Shown one piece after another: positions 45,969 through 57,078 of a DNA stretch of 64,000 nucleotides (position 1 is the stretch's first letter; each line of letters opens with the position of its first letter). The notes beneath the pieces are model-generated. The model was not told the DNA's origin and searched no databases. It saw only the letters and a program-made list of their open reading frames with translations. The stretch is from Siphonodentalium dalli (Eukaryota; Mollusca; Scaphopoda; Gadilida; Siphonodentaliidae), in assembly GCA_032622095.1 (NCBI GenBank), contig CP136068.1:127973989-128037988 (forward strand), read 5' to 3'. The position numbers and the translations under genes are program-made.

Positions 45969-46699
45969 TAGATTTACTTTAAACTGACATTAAACATTTA
46001 ACAATTGATGAAATAATACCGTCAATCAGTTTGCAACCCTCTCCTGAAACTTCAGTCTTGATAATCATTAGATTTGTAGAATAGTGGACATTATCAGTGA
46101 GTTCTGCCCGTGAACCAAATTGTTGAATATTACTGTATCTGGCGGCCTAACTATATCGCGTGTTACATTTGTAAAACCACGCATAGTTACAGTATATTAC
46201 ATTTAGACGTTATTTTCTAATTAACGTCGCATATATACCGTCGCATATATAGCTCCGTTTGTGGCAAATGATCAAGATATCTTTGGAAATTGTTACCGTG
46301 TGTGTACATGTACTCATTTCGAGTATATAGTCCATTCAAGATGGATTATCTCTTTAAATAATAATTTTTAGTATGAAATAACACGTATGAGTTGGAAATC
46401 CCTGCACAGAAACGATTCTATCAATTAATATTGATTGTATTTCGATATTATTTTATTCAATTAATGGGACACTTCTTTGTTCTGTAAATATAATTTTTGG
46501 ATAGATGCCTCCAGCTTTGTGCTCCGATCGAATGTTTTAAGTATTGGTTTTCTCCCCATGCATGTTGGCTGTGAAAGACCGATCAGTCTATTTTAGCCCA
46601 ACCGTGCTATTATAGATCGATTTGTAGTTCATCCAGACCTGTTTAAGATGTCTGATTTATTATGTTTATACGGTTCAAGGCAATTAGTGCCAACACATA
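45969..46699. other. Gene-free stretch, nothing recognised
   Basis: AT-rich sequence, no supported feature. Confidence 0.5.
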
Positions 46700-47120
46700 A
46701 TAATATATCTGCAATAAATCACAAACCTTTGTGATAAATCTCAAACATGTTTACGATAAATCGTAAAGTATAATCACCAAGTAGTTTGAGAGTTATCGTA
46801 AAGATGCTTGAGATTTATCGCAAAGGTTTGCGAGTTATCACAAAGGTCTGCGAGTTATCGCAAAGGTGTTTGTGATTTTTCACGACGTCATTTTGTGATT
46901 TATCGCAAAGATTTGCTTCCCTCATCACACATGAATTCTGGCTGTGAATGACCATCGGTCTATTTTAGCCTGACCGTGTTATTATAGAGCGATTGGAGTT
47001 CACCCAGAATTGTTGAAGATGTCTGATTGATGTTTATATGGTTAAAGCCCTTTATTAATTGCAAATTGATTTGATTAATTGCAAATCTTTGTTATAAATC
47101 GAAAATATTTGCACTAAATC
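46700..47120 (+). repeat. Degenerate array of gagttatcgcaaaggt motifs
   Basis: About ten loose copies of (g)cgagttatcgcaaaggt or its near-complement cgataaatcgtaaa. Two longer blocks (catcggtctattttagcc, attatagagcgattggagtt) repeat at about 46585 and 46955. No gene. Confidence 0.65.
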
Positions 47121-47530
47121 GCATATATTTATTGTATAGAAGTAGTTTTTTTGTTATTGGGCTATTATGGATCGATTGGTGTTTCACCCAGACCTGTTTA
47201 AGATGTTTGATTTAGAATGTATACTTTAATGTTATTGCACACAAATTAAGAAATGCGGCCCATAATTTAGACATTCAGACACATTTTACTCCACATGCAG
47301 GGAACAGGCCGGGGATATCCTGAAATCGAGGTATTAAACCTTGATATAAGTACAAAAACACGATCAAGGTTCTATACTAATAAAAGTAATATGATTTGGA
47401 TTATTTCATTTTACGACATGATCTGGAAGAACCTTGATCAGGGTTTTGTACTTAATTCGATGTCATTTGGAATCTAACATGCCACATTGTTAAATTTGCC
47501 GTTGGACATTTTTCCTAATTTCGATTGCTT

Positions 47531-47895
47531 GGTACCTGGGCATGTTCTCCATATAGTACATATATATTTGGTACTCTGGAGTACCAAATATCTAGGTACT
47601 CTGCATAGTACCTAAATGTTTGGTAGTTCAGAGTACCAAATCAGGTATCCCGGAGTACCTATCTTGATATTATGTACTTTATACTCCACATAATGCCTGG
47701 ATAGATACTCCACAGAACCTAAATATAGATACTCAAGAGAACCTAAATATTGGTACTCCAGAGAACCTAAATATACATGTAGGCACTCCAGAGAACCTTA
47801 ATATAGGTACCCCATAGTACATACGCAGGTACTCAAAGAGTACCCACAATTAGGTACTCCCCTCAGTACCTACGTAGGTACACCAGAGTGCCTAT
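47531..47895 (+). repeat. Array of ggtactc...gagtacc self-complementary motifs
   Basis: More than ten copies of ggtactc or agtacc at roughly 15-35 bp spacing, for example ggtactctggagtaccaaat and ggtatcccggagtacct. Many neighbouring copies are mirror-complementary, so numerous small hairpins are possible. Confidence 0.8.
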
Positions 47896-47973
47896 TGTTT
47901 TAAGAGTGCATACAGACAACAATAGTGAATGCTCTATGTTCTTTTAGAAATTTATATACTGGTTGGAAACCCA

Positions 47974-48279
47974 CTTTTGTTCTCAGGCGCTCACAACTAG
48001 TCGGTATCGTTGAGTGTCATGGAGATATAAGATCATTGCTATTGGATTTTTGCGTTACATTGTACCTCTGATGTATAATATAGGCAATCAAACTGATATC
48101 GGGACCATAATCTCACTTAGGGAAACCAAGCTGATGGACACGCTCTTTTGTTCCCATGTGCTCACAACGAGTCTGGTGTCGTGGGTATAATACACACATA
48201 AGACTATTGGATTTTTGCGTCTCGTGGTACCTGATATATACGCAGAAGCAATCGCACAGCTATCGGGAACATAAACTCA
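47974..48279 (+). promoter_or_regulatory. Tandemly duplicated putative promoter of the PAN/lectin gene
   Basis: Two diverged copies about 165-171 bp apart share cttttgttct/cccatgtgctcacaac, tattggatttttgcgt, a gtacct-tgatatata block and tatcgggaccataa / tatcgggaacataa. The second copy ends within about 10 bases of the first-exon ATG. TATA-like words (tataatat about 48076, gatatata about 48233) occur at the same place in both copies. Promoter function is inferred from position only. Confidence 0.5.
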
Positions 48280-48286
48280 ATGTGCA

Positions 48287-48601
48287 ATGGGGGAGATAGT
48301 CGGAGGAGCGCGACTGTTTGCACAAATAGTAATGTGCCGCTGTCTTTTGTGCATCGCTTTCGTGATGATTCGCCAATGCCAGACTGCCGAATTATGCCGA
48401 ATGATCGAAGGAATGGATATCATCGAAAGAGTTGTGACACCGAACTTTCTGCGATGCGGCAGGATTTGTGCCTGTGATCCGAAATGTCGTTCGGTGACAT
48501 ATCACGTCGCTATTCACGAATGCATGTTATTTGATAACGAACTAAAAAGTCGCGAAATACAAGCGACTAACGTCAAGTTAGTGATATTAGATACTGATGT
48601 G
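48287..48601 (+). CDS. Secreted PAN/apple-like + Thr-rich + C-type lectin protein, exon 1
   Basis: This exon encodes a signal peptide and a Cys-rich domain of a secreted protein, probably an extracellular carbohydrate- or protein-binding lectin. Residues 10-28 (LFAQIV to AFVMI) are hydrophobic, with likely cleavage after QTA (residue 34). Met16 could be an alternative start. Cysteines at 37, 57, 61, 63, 67 and 79, with spacing CGRICACDPKC...HECMLF, resemble PAN/apple-like modules in molluscan lectins. The reading frame continues to 48622, but a consensus donor gatgtg|gtaagtag ends the exon at 48601 in phase 0. The Thr-rich exon at 60.2 kb accepts phase 0. The domain call is by pattern; a PAN domain could continue in an exon I did not find. 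Confidence 0.7.
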
Positions 48602-49190
48602 GTAAGTAGTCGATGCATTTAGGGGAGACAACTTAAAGCCCAATGGCGGTTTGCGCTCCAACATATTTCGCTTTTCAATTTTTCCCAGTTTCGAAAAATT
48701 GTCGACAAATACCTGAACTACCTTTCACCGAGCAGCATATATGTTCCAGGAAGCCGCATAAAAACTGTGGCATTTGTATTTAACGGAATTCTGTAAAAGA
48801 AAACGGAATATCCGAAAATCATATTGCTTTGTCTTATCATGAAACTATTTAAAACTTCACGCCCTGCTTTCTCTTTATTTTAATCATAACAAGTATGTAG
48901 TGCCATAAATGTTTCATGGCGACAGCAACTCTAGAAATTCGTCGCATGATCTACTCAAAAAAATGCACCGGCATAGACGAAACGATTTCAAGTTTATCGA
49001 AAAATATAGGGACCAAAACGCATATTTTCAGCGCAATATCGGCGAATTTGTTCGGAAATTTTCCGAATACTGTAGGTATATTTTGATATATCTCTTACAA
49101 AATTATGTATTGGGGGTTCGAACGAGCCATTTCCGTTTAACATATTATGATATTATATTAAACAGACATGGTCGTTCGAATCCCTAATTA
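48602..49190. other. Intron 1 start, nothing recognised
   Basis: Presumed start of the 11.6-kb first intron. The 92-codon frame at 48909-49187 has no domain. Confidence 0.4.
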
Positions 49191-49196
49191 CTGTTT

Positions 49197-49237
49197 TCCA
49201 TTGGCAAATTTAGCAAGCGGCAGCGCGAACATTGATA
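49197..49237 (-). mobile_element. ttggcaaa-type transposon end, fragment
   Basis: On the minus strand it reads gttcgcgctgccgcttgc followed by taaatttgccaa, nearly identical to the left end at 61994-62030. Confidence 0.5.
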
Positions 49238-49411
49238 TACTATCCTCGTTTGAGGGATTTCAGTTATCATGACTTATTGTGTAGAATCTATTGTATTTTG
49301 TATTAACCCTTTCAATACTAAATGGACTATCCCATTCAGTTATAACAATATACATTGGAACGGTATAGTATTCGTTTGCAGGGGTGTTCAGGTAATAACA
49401 GCAGACGACAT

Positions 49412-49971
49412 ACCTTACTCGTATTTAAATTCGCGCAGTACAATTTTTCGCTCAGTTTTGAATTCGCGAACTTTAAATTCGCGCACCTAGCTGCTCGAAT
49501 TCAAAACTGAGAAAACTATTTTCGTAATATTTCTGTGATATTTTCGTATATCTTGGAGCTGATGACAGTTTCGGTTCTTAGTCATCGCGGCGGATTTACA
49601 CCGTGTAGACAATAAACTAGTAACTACATACATGATAATTTTGTGGCGACCTGGACTATCAGCATTTTTCTTATACAGGCATTTCAACAATGTCTATGTT
49701 ACCATGATTTGTCGCTTGAATTGTGAGCAATGGTTTTGATAGCGGTTAGCCGAATGCAAATGTATGCATATAAGTATAGGCGTAATTCTCAATTAAAACG
49801 TTCATAATATATGAAACTCAGCAACATAGCACTCTTTTATTTCACATGGACTGTGGTTTAGATTAAAATTGGTAGTCGTACTATTTTTCGCTCAGTTTTA
49901 AATTCGCGCACCGATGGGTGCGCGAAAAATAGTACTGCGCGAATTTAAATACGAGTAAGGTACCGAAAAAC
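49412..49971. mobile_element. Foldback element with perfect 29-bp terminal inverted repeats
   Basis: ccttactcgtatttaaattc at the left and its exact complement at the right edge (gaatttaaatacgagtaagg) enclose 560 bp. Sub-terminal blocks such as atttttcgctcagttt and aattcgcgca repeat in both orientations, giving nested pairings. Frames inside have no transposase. Confidence 0.85.
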
Positions 49972-50005
49972 AGATATTACAAGAGTTGAATAATTCATAT
50001 TCATT

Positions 50006-50083
50006 TGAGGAAAACATTCAGATAATACGTTCAACAGACGACATATGGTCAATTGTTGAACTTATTATCTGGACATTTCCTCA
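50006..50083. repeat. 78-nt imperfect hairpin, pre-miRNA-like
   Basis: The arms tgaggaaaacattcagataa... and ...ttattatctggacatttcct are complementary over about 30 nt with one mismatch and one small internal loop. The apical loop is about 17 nt. It lies 35 bp beyond a foldback transposon, so it may be a MITE remnant rather than a microRNA. Confidence 0.5.
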
Positions 50084-50279
50084 GATAACTACTCACTAAT
50101 GAGTGCATAGTATAGACAGGGTTAATGTGTTTGCACCATACATATAGGCCATAACCATTATGTTTCGCGAACTGCCCTGGCACATGTAATTCAATTAGAG
50201 ATGTACCCTACATGTAGATAGATTATATGTCGTGATTTATTATATGTCGTCATTGATTACTAGCTGGGGTACCCGGCGT

Positions 50280-50990
50280 TGCATTTATTAGTGGCCCTCA
50301 AAGTCATTTAAAATAATTATTAGTGATCTGGGGTAAACAACACCTGTTGAATGACTCTCCTAGTAAAGGTCCATCTATCTTTTAAGATAATAAACGCTCT
50401 TTATTGATAATTAATAGTGCCTCTTTAAGTCATTCGAGGTCAAATGCACCTATCCCGTGACATTGCCCGCATCATTGTACTTTCGTGCACCAATTTCCCC
50501 CAATATCGTCTAATACTAAACACTCTTTACTGATCATATATTTGATTAGTCCCCCTTTAAGTCATCTGAGGTCAAAGACGCCTATCACATAACAACCCCC
50601 TGGTCAGGTGAACCAATTTCCCTACATATCTTCTGAGCTATTAAGAAACGCTCTTTATTGATACTATTTACCCCTTGAAGTCATCTGCGGTCAACGACAT
50701 CTATCTCTACGGGTCAATTCATCACCGTGTTTCAATTTTTACCGACCAGATTGAAACCATTATGGCTATATAATTAATTATTTAGTTAAATTAATTATTA
50801 GTGCCCCTTTTAAGACACCTGGTGTCAACGGGACATATCTAATAAGATTCCCCGGATCAATGCGTACACATATTTTCAGTTCCGATGATCCGTCTGGTCG
50901 CCTTTAGCCAGTATATATATAACATAATTTTTAGTGCCTGTCTAAGACATCTGAGTTGAGCGGGGCCTATCTAATAACGCCCCCCCCCCC
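50280..50990 (+). repeat. Diverged tandem array, about 117-135 bp period, six copies
   Basis: Each unit has attagtgcccctttaagtcat followed by ctgaggtcaa, cctatct and aacgctctttattgat. Copies begin near 50287, 50404, 50533, 50663, 50790 and 50925. Several units end in runs of C, the last about 14 long. Confidence 0.75.
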
Positions 50991-50999
50991 CCGAGTCAA

Positions 51000-51460
51000 A
51001 TTACTCATATATACACAATGTCAGCTCTGATCGTTGAGCGTTTGGTCGCCTATAAGCGAACAAACAATTGAACAAGTATAATTGACTTTTATTGGTATAA
51101 ATTATATGTTATTATTGATTCATGCCTTATAGAACCACCGAACGAGATCTTGACTGCCACTCAAAAACACTATATTTTCTTTTTATTTTACATGTGCTGT
51201 GCATATACCCATTATAACCGGGTCACATTCAAATCTAATACTTCATAATATATTTATACTAATGCTGCTATATAAGGTTAACATTTTACAATTCGATGAT
51301 GGTTATTCAAGAAATTCAGTTACGTCATAGACGTCCGTGACGTCAAAGCTACAATGAAAGTGTAATTTTATATATCTTCACTGCTAGCGGTGGATAATGA
51401 TTAGTATTATCCATCCCTTAAGTAACACCATTTCCGATTGGGCAAAAGCCGCCACGTGAT
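51000..51460. other. Intron, nothing recognised
   Basis: AT-rich; no feature supported. Confidence 0.45.
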
Positions 51461-51464
51461 AGTC

Positions 51465-51545
51465 CTGGAAAAAGTCATATTGAACTCCCGAAAGTAATAT
51501 TGGACTCCCGACTGTACAATATCACTTCTCATATTGGACTCCGTG
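51465..51545 (+). repeat. Short catattggactcc repeats
   Basis: Three copies of (t)atattggactcc/catattgaactcc within 80 bp. The same word occurs in the arms of the hairpin at 51802-51964. Confidence 0.6.
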
Positions 51546-51801
51546 ACGTCACGAATTAACTCTATTGCGAAATGAATATCGGTGAAATTGTGATGCGCGC
51601 GCAACACTGATGGATTATAGCAGACGTTTCTCTTCCGCGTTGAGTTTTTTCTCACTTCCGTGTCTACTTTTCCAAATCATGCTTTCTGATGATCAATATA
51701 TAGGCTTTTATAGATAATTAAGTGCCGACAAATACCAAAAATAACCACAAAAGTTTATTCCCAAAATTTGGAAAACATACAGTTGGATTATAAAAATGTC
51801 A

Positions 51802-51964
51802 TTATACAATGTTGTGTACAGTATGAGTTTTTCTTGTACTCGTCCAGGTTGTAGTGAAAAGTCATATTGGACTCGACACTGGCGTGTCTCGTCCAATATG
51901 ACTTTTCACCACAACCTGGACTCGTACAAGAAAAACACATACTGTACACAACATTGTATAATAA
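51802..51964. mobile_element. 163-bp foldback element
   Basis: ttatacaatgttgtgtacag and its complement at the right edge bound a long hairpin that meets at gactcgacactggcgtgtctcg. The arms have only a few mismatches. Confidence 0.85.
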
Positions 51965-51984
51965 CTTTATATTATTATTTATTA

Positions 51985-52440
51985 TTTTTTTCTTTTCTTT
52001 TTTTCTTCGGGTGCTGTTTTTCCGAAGACGATTGTGGAGATGGTGGGGTCGTCTGTGAATATTGATATGCTCTGCTTGCGGTAAAGCTGCATCCGCCTGG
52101 GCTTGCATTCTGTCAATTCTGGTATGTAATGCGGCTTTTTCTTTTGATGTTTGGCCAGGAGCAGGGGGTGTTGGTTCCTACTCCTCTTCCGCGATGCAGT
52201 CGGGGGGACACCGGAGGTCTCGGTGGATTGTAGGCCTCCGCTGCATCCGGGTCAGGAGACGGTGGTAAAGGTGGCAAAGTCTCCATCCGTACAACAAAGT
52301 CGGCAACAGGGACGGCCGGGGTGACGTCGACGTCCCTGTCGTTTCCGCTGTTGGTGGTGGTAGCTGACGCATCGACAGTGGGCTGTTGTTCTTGCGCAAC
52401 GTTGGAGAGACATTGGGTTTTTATAGCTCAATACGATCAT
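51985..52440 (-). pseudogene. Pro-rich/charged coding remnant, unknown
   Basis: The minus strand from 52440 leftwards reads, in one frame, an acidic stretch with VDASATTTNSGNDRDVDVTP, then LPPLPPSPDPDAAEAYNPPR. After one frame change comes PTPPAPGQTSKEKAALHTR followed by a Gln/Ala-rich helix (RMQAQADAAL) and a Lys-rich end. The GC-rich composition stands out from the AT-rich intron. This looks like a processed or transposon-derived coding fragment, but I recognise no family. Confidence 0.35.
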
Positions 52441-52664
52441 TCAATACGAATAACAGTTTACTAATATTTCACTAAGTGAACATGAAAATCGCTCATCTGA
52501 TGACGACTCATTTGAAACTCGTTCAGGAGGCATGCTAAAACAATAGCACATACGTATATATATAATATATGGAAGCTACATATCGACGTTATATGGTAGC
52601 GGCATACCACCTGAGGGCAACCAAGAAAATTTGCCTCGCTCGCTCGTCTACGGCCGGGTTTTAA

Positions 52665-52848
52665 CCCCGCAAATGCCGATATTGACTAAGAGAGCCTGGG
52701 AGAACCCGGTGCCTCCGTGAACATTCTGACGTATAATTTGATGGTTTTTGGTAGTCGAATACTACACGAGTGTGACATTCAACTAATGTCACACTCGCGC
52801 ATCCACGGCTGGTGTTAATAAGCCCGCAAATGCCGATATTGACTGAAA
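52665..52848. repeat. Spaced 22-bp direct repeat around a short hairpin
   Basis: cccgcaaatgccgatattgact occurs at about 52668 and 52826. Between them lie cgagtgtgacatt and aatgtcacactcg (52767-52797), 13-bp inverted arms with a 5-nt loop. Probably a small transposon remnant. Confidence 0.6.
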
Positions 52849-52849
52849 A

Positions 52850-53215
52850 ATTGACGCATGGACCGATGGATGCTCGGACAGACACTTTATACATTCCCAA
52901 GGACTTACTAAAACCAGTTATGTGCTAATGCTTTATATGTAGAACCACATGTTGATATATTGATACGTATTAAAAACTATTAAAAAATATATGCTGAAAG
53001 TGCCACAATGAACAATTCTGCACTATCCCTTCATAAAAGCGATACATACGGTTAGTTTGAAGAACTGCCCAATTTATACAATCATTCGGATTACGCTATT
53101 GATATCACATAAAAATAAATTGATCTCTTTATATAGCATGTACTTGCACTTGGTACAAACGTAAATTGTTAAAATAACAAAAGTCGCTATTCTGTGTGCC
53201 ACAGCGACCACAGCG
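52850..53215. other. Intron, nothing recognised
   Basis: AT-rich; no feature supported. Confidence 0.45.
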
Positions 53216-53221
53216 CCATAT

Positions 53222-53955
53222 TCCCCAAATCACACACACACAATACATTACATATAACATAAATATCACACACATTATCATACATATCCCCCAATCACAC
53301 ACACACAATACATTACATATAACATAAATATCACACACATTATCATACATATCCCCCAATCACACACACACAATACATTACATATAACATAAATATCACA
53401 CACATTATCATACATATCCCCCAATCACACACACACAATACATTACATATAACATAAATATCACACACATTATCATACATATCCCCCAATCACACACACA
53501 CAATACATTACATATAACATAAATATCACACACATTATCATACATATCCCCCAATCACACACACACAATACATTACATATAACATAAATATCACACACAT
53601 TATCATACATATCCCCCAATCACACACACACAATACATTACATATAACATAAATATCACACACATTATCATACATATCCCCAATCACACACACACAATAC
53701 ATTACATATAACATAAATATCACACACATTATCATACATATCCCCCAATCACACACACACAATACATCAAATATAACATACATATCCCCCAATCACACAC
53801 ACACAATACATCAAATATAACATACATATCCCCCAATCACACACACACAATACATTAAATATAACATACATATCCCCCAATCACACACACACAATACATT
53901 AAATATAACATACATATCCCCCAATCACACACACACAATACATTAAATATAACAC
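53222..53955 (+). repeat. 65-bp satellite grading into a 44-bp variant
   Basis: The 65-bp unit is cccccaatcacacacacaca + atacattacatataacataa + atatcacacacattatcata + catat, in about eight near-identical copies (to about 53750). The next four units lack 21 bases (aaatatcacacacattatcat) and are 44 bp. Minus-strand frames of Cys/Val/Tyr repeats across it are by-products. Confidence 0.95.
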
Positions 53956-54010
53956 CTGAAAGAATTCTATCTGAAGACCACATCATGCATATTATGTAAC
54001 AATAAAATTT

Positions 54011-54383
54011 TACCCTGTGCCAATGCATTCTCTTATATATGCGAGTCGACCATAGGTCGCCTCGCATATATAAGAGAATGCATTGGCCTAACAATTTTTT
54101 ATCATTTTTTTAAAATAAATGTTTCTTACAATTTTTAGGACATAAAATAAAAAAACATCCAATACCCTGCAGGGAGCCCCACACATATATAGAAGCATAT
54201 AGAAGAATGTCGTCTGCTCATGTTTGTCTGGGGCTCTGTATGGGTGAAATTATAAAATTATTAAAGAATACAAGAAATTATTATTAAAATTGTAAAAAAT
54301 TGTTAGGCCAATGCATTCTCTTATATATGCGAGGCGACCTATGGTCGACTCGCATATATAAGAGAATGCATTGGCACAGGGTA
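54011..54383. mobile_element. Foldback element with a palindrome at each end
   Basis: Inverted ends of about 95 bp begin taccctgtgccaatgcattc and end gaatgcattggcacagggta. Each end is itself a palindrome: ccaatgcattctcttatata ... tatataagagaatgcattgg with tgcgagtcgaccataggtcg at the centre. A TA flanks both sides, consistent with a TA target duplication. The sequence after the right end (tataaatatcacgcacatta) resembles the 65-bp satellite. Confidence 0.9.
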
Positions 54384-55870
54384 TAAATATCACGCACATT
54401 ATCATGCATGCTCTCGAATATATATGTGTTTCAATCCCTACTAAAATTCTTAATAATCAGATTGAAATGTTAATAAACAAATCTTTAACTTATATACGAA
54501 CATATTGTACATTATGGGTGGTTGCGAGGGCGCTGCACCACTTTCGAAGCTGAACGTAGAATGATTGCTAAATCTACCGTCTCTCTCCACAATACGTAAG
54601 CAGTCCGTGCTTAAGCCATTCAATGGATACCAATGCTTCTCCCGCTTAAACTAAGGGGGGAGACGCACGTTTGGCCAAATAAGTTTCATTTTTTGGTGGG
54701 TCAGGTAATTTGGTAATATCTTGATAAAACCACAAGTGTACACAATGGAACTTCACAGGGATGTAGAACTCATATTGAGGAATGCATACCATGTATTAAA
54801 CATTTTGAAATATGAACATCATGAGAGTAATTTAGAGAGATTTGTAACATTTTAAAATAAGTTCACTTTAGGTACCGATAACTTTTATCTACTTCCACTT
54901 TCAGCGTTAAACTCTGGTGAGCCGTATTTCTGCAGAAGAAGGAACACCATTCTTATAAATGAAGACAAATTATGAGTACCCTATTCTGAAAAATGCCAAT
55001 AATAAGCCAGACATTTGCAATTGGGACTATTTAGAAATATATGGAGGACAGGATGGACAAATAATAAATCAATTGAACTTGTAAAAAAAACCAACAGTCT
55101 GTATATTTGGATATTAAATGGCAACAATCATAATACAATAATACAATAATATATGTATCAATTTAGTATTATTAATTAATAATTAATTTAATAATTAATT
55201 ATTTATTATTGAATTTTCAATTTGTTTTTACTTTTTTGCTGAAATCTCAAAAGATAGTACTCTTATTCAGCTTTTCAATGTATACTATCTCAATATATGA
55301 TAGACTGCCATTGATATCAATTGACCAAATAAATACACCATATTCTGACATGCTGTGGTTTTATCCCAGGACTGAGGTATCCCAATGATGAAAATTATTC
55401 CCACTATATAAAAGTAATCAATCTCACTATGCCATTGAATTTTGGTGATATGTCTGTTGAAATACAGTTTATATTGACATCAAATGTGTCACTTTCTGTA
55501 AGGTAATATATTTGTCATATAATGGACCATGGGTAATGGGTTATACCAAAAATCGCACATAACTGTTGGAGGTCATAGCATGTATCATTGTGCAGTATTG
55601 ACGCTACAATTAAACTACACACCTGCTTATCTGCTCATTGTACACTGGTATCCGCAAGGAAACCTCACAGTTAGTGGACATTGTCATTGATTACAAATGG
55701 CAAGGATTCTATTTCTTTGATTCCAAGTTATTTCAATCACCCATAAGAGACAGCCAAATTTAAAACAAAAATTCTTAACTTTCAATTTCGCCCCACCGAT
55801 GTATAACAGCATTAGCTTTGGGGGGGTGGTATGTGGGAAAACTAATGTAACTAAACATAAAACACTGCAT
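54384..55870. other. Intron, nothing recognised
   Basis: Very AT-rich, including attaattaataattaattta runs near 55170-55210. No coding or RNA feature is supported. Confidence 0.5.
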
Positions 55871-55874
55871 GAAA

Positions 55875-56175
55875 ACTGGAATTTATTCATTACATAAATT
55901 CCAGATAAATGTGCATAAATCTGGATAAATCAGAAATTTATTCACTGAATAAAGGTGCATAAATCCGGAAATTTATGCACATTTATTCACAATTTATTCA
56001 CGAATAAAGGCCGACATTTATACTCAATTTATTCACTGAATAATCCCACGTTTATTCAACAGGATAAACTCGCATTTATTCGTACGTTTATACACATGTA
56101 TTATCGACCTGTTTATGCATAAATGCAAATTTATTCACTGAATAAACCTGCATCAATATATGTAGCTACATTTAT
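55875..56175 (+). repeat. Array of tttattcactgaataaa-type motifs
   Basis: About a dozen loose copies of tttattcac, its complement gtgaataaa, or gcataaat. Several are self-complementary (ttattcactgaataa). A weaker patch of the same kind occurs at 59505-59560. Confidence 0.7.
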
Positions 56176-56263
56176 TCTGGTTATAAATTTTTTTGTTCGG
56201 TGTTCAGAATACATGTGTCAGGACACAAAGACAACTGAAATATTTTATTTCTATATGTTTCTT

Positions 56264-56265
<2 letters not shown>

Positions 56266-56329
<64 letters not shown>
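56266..56329. repeat. (TA)n microsatellite
   Basis: About 32 uninterrupted TA repeats, read directly. Tyr/Ile frames across it on both strands are artefacts. Confidence 0.97.
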
Positions 56330-56333
<4 letters not shown>

Positions 56334-56943
56334 TAGTCTATACATTTCTCTACTAATCTCTGTCAAATCTGTGACAAAATGTATGAACACAAATTTCAAG
56401 AACTATTCAAAGGCTCATAATATTTATCAGAATACTAGTACATTGGATATTGTTGAACTGGGTGAAAATTAAAGGGGCACTAAATTTTTGGCAGTCCAAG
56501 CATCAAAGGTGTATTCTGACAGTCACTCAAAATGAAAAAGGATAAAACAATCATAATTATTTTTAAAACTAATATAAGTATGGTTGAATGAAGGCTAGTC
56601 TTATAATGTATATGGTATTTTGTGGAACATATAGTATTATAATCTTTTAAACTAGTTATTTAATTCAGGTTGAATTAAAGTAAACAGACAAAGTATGAAT
56701 TAAACCTATCCATTGCTTTGCCCATGCAGGGTGGTGAGGTATGATTGAACCTCTGAAAGACAAACTGACACGGAATTTGGATAGTAAAGCTTTTTTCAAG
56801 ATATTAATAGTGATTATAACAAATATAAAATATTTAAAGATACACAATCTGATTAAACACCTCTATATTACTATTTCTTCAGGGTTAAACGATATTTGAA
56901 TCGAGTCAAGGGACCCAACCATCAAAGCTGATAGTTATTTTTT
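56330..56943. other. Intron, nothing recognised
   Basis: AT-rich; no feature supported. Confidence 0.45.
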
Positions 56944-57078
56944 CCACCTCGAATATTTGGCGGCCTAGCAAAAATTATGTTCACTTTTTCCAGTAGACAT
57001 GTGCGGATGCCATTTCATGCATGCCTTTAATAGTTCTGGAAGTAGAATTCTTTCTAGGCCGCCAAATATTCGAGGTGG
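56944..57078. mobile_element. MITE with 25-bp terminal inverted repeats
   Basis: ccacctcgaatatttggcgg (continuing cctag) at the left and the exact complement ccgccaaatattcgaggtgg at the right. The 135-bp element has a poorly paired centre. Confidence 0.9.

Noticed and set aside
53129-54094. Repetitive Cys/Val/Tyr minus-strand frames
   Set aside because: They exist because the 65- and 44-bp units lack minus-strand stops in the frames concerned; both lengths change the frame.
56123-56399. Tyr/Ile repeat proteins on both strands
   Set aside because: Translation of the (TA)n microsatellite.
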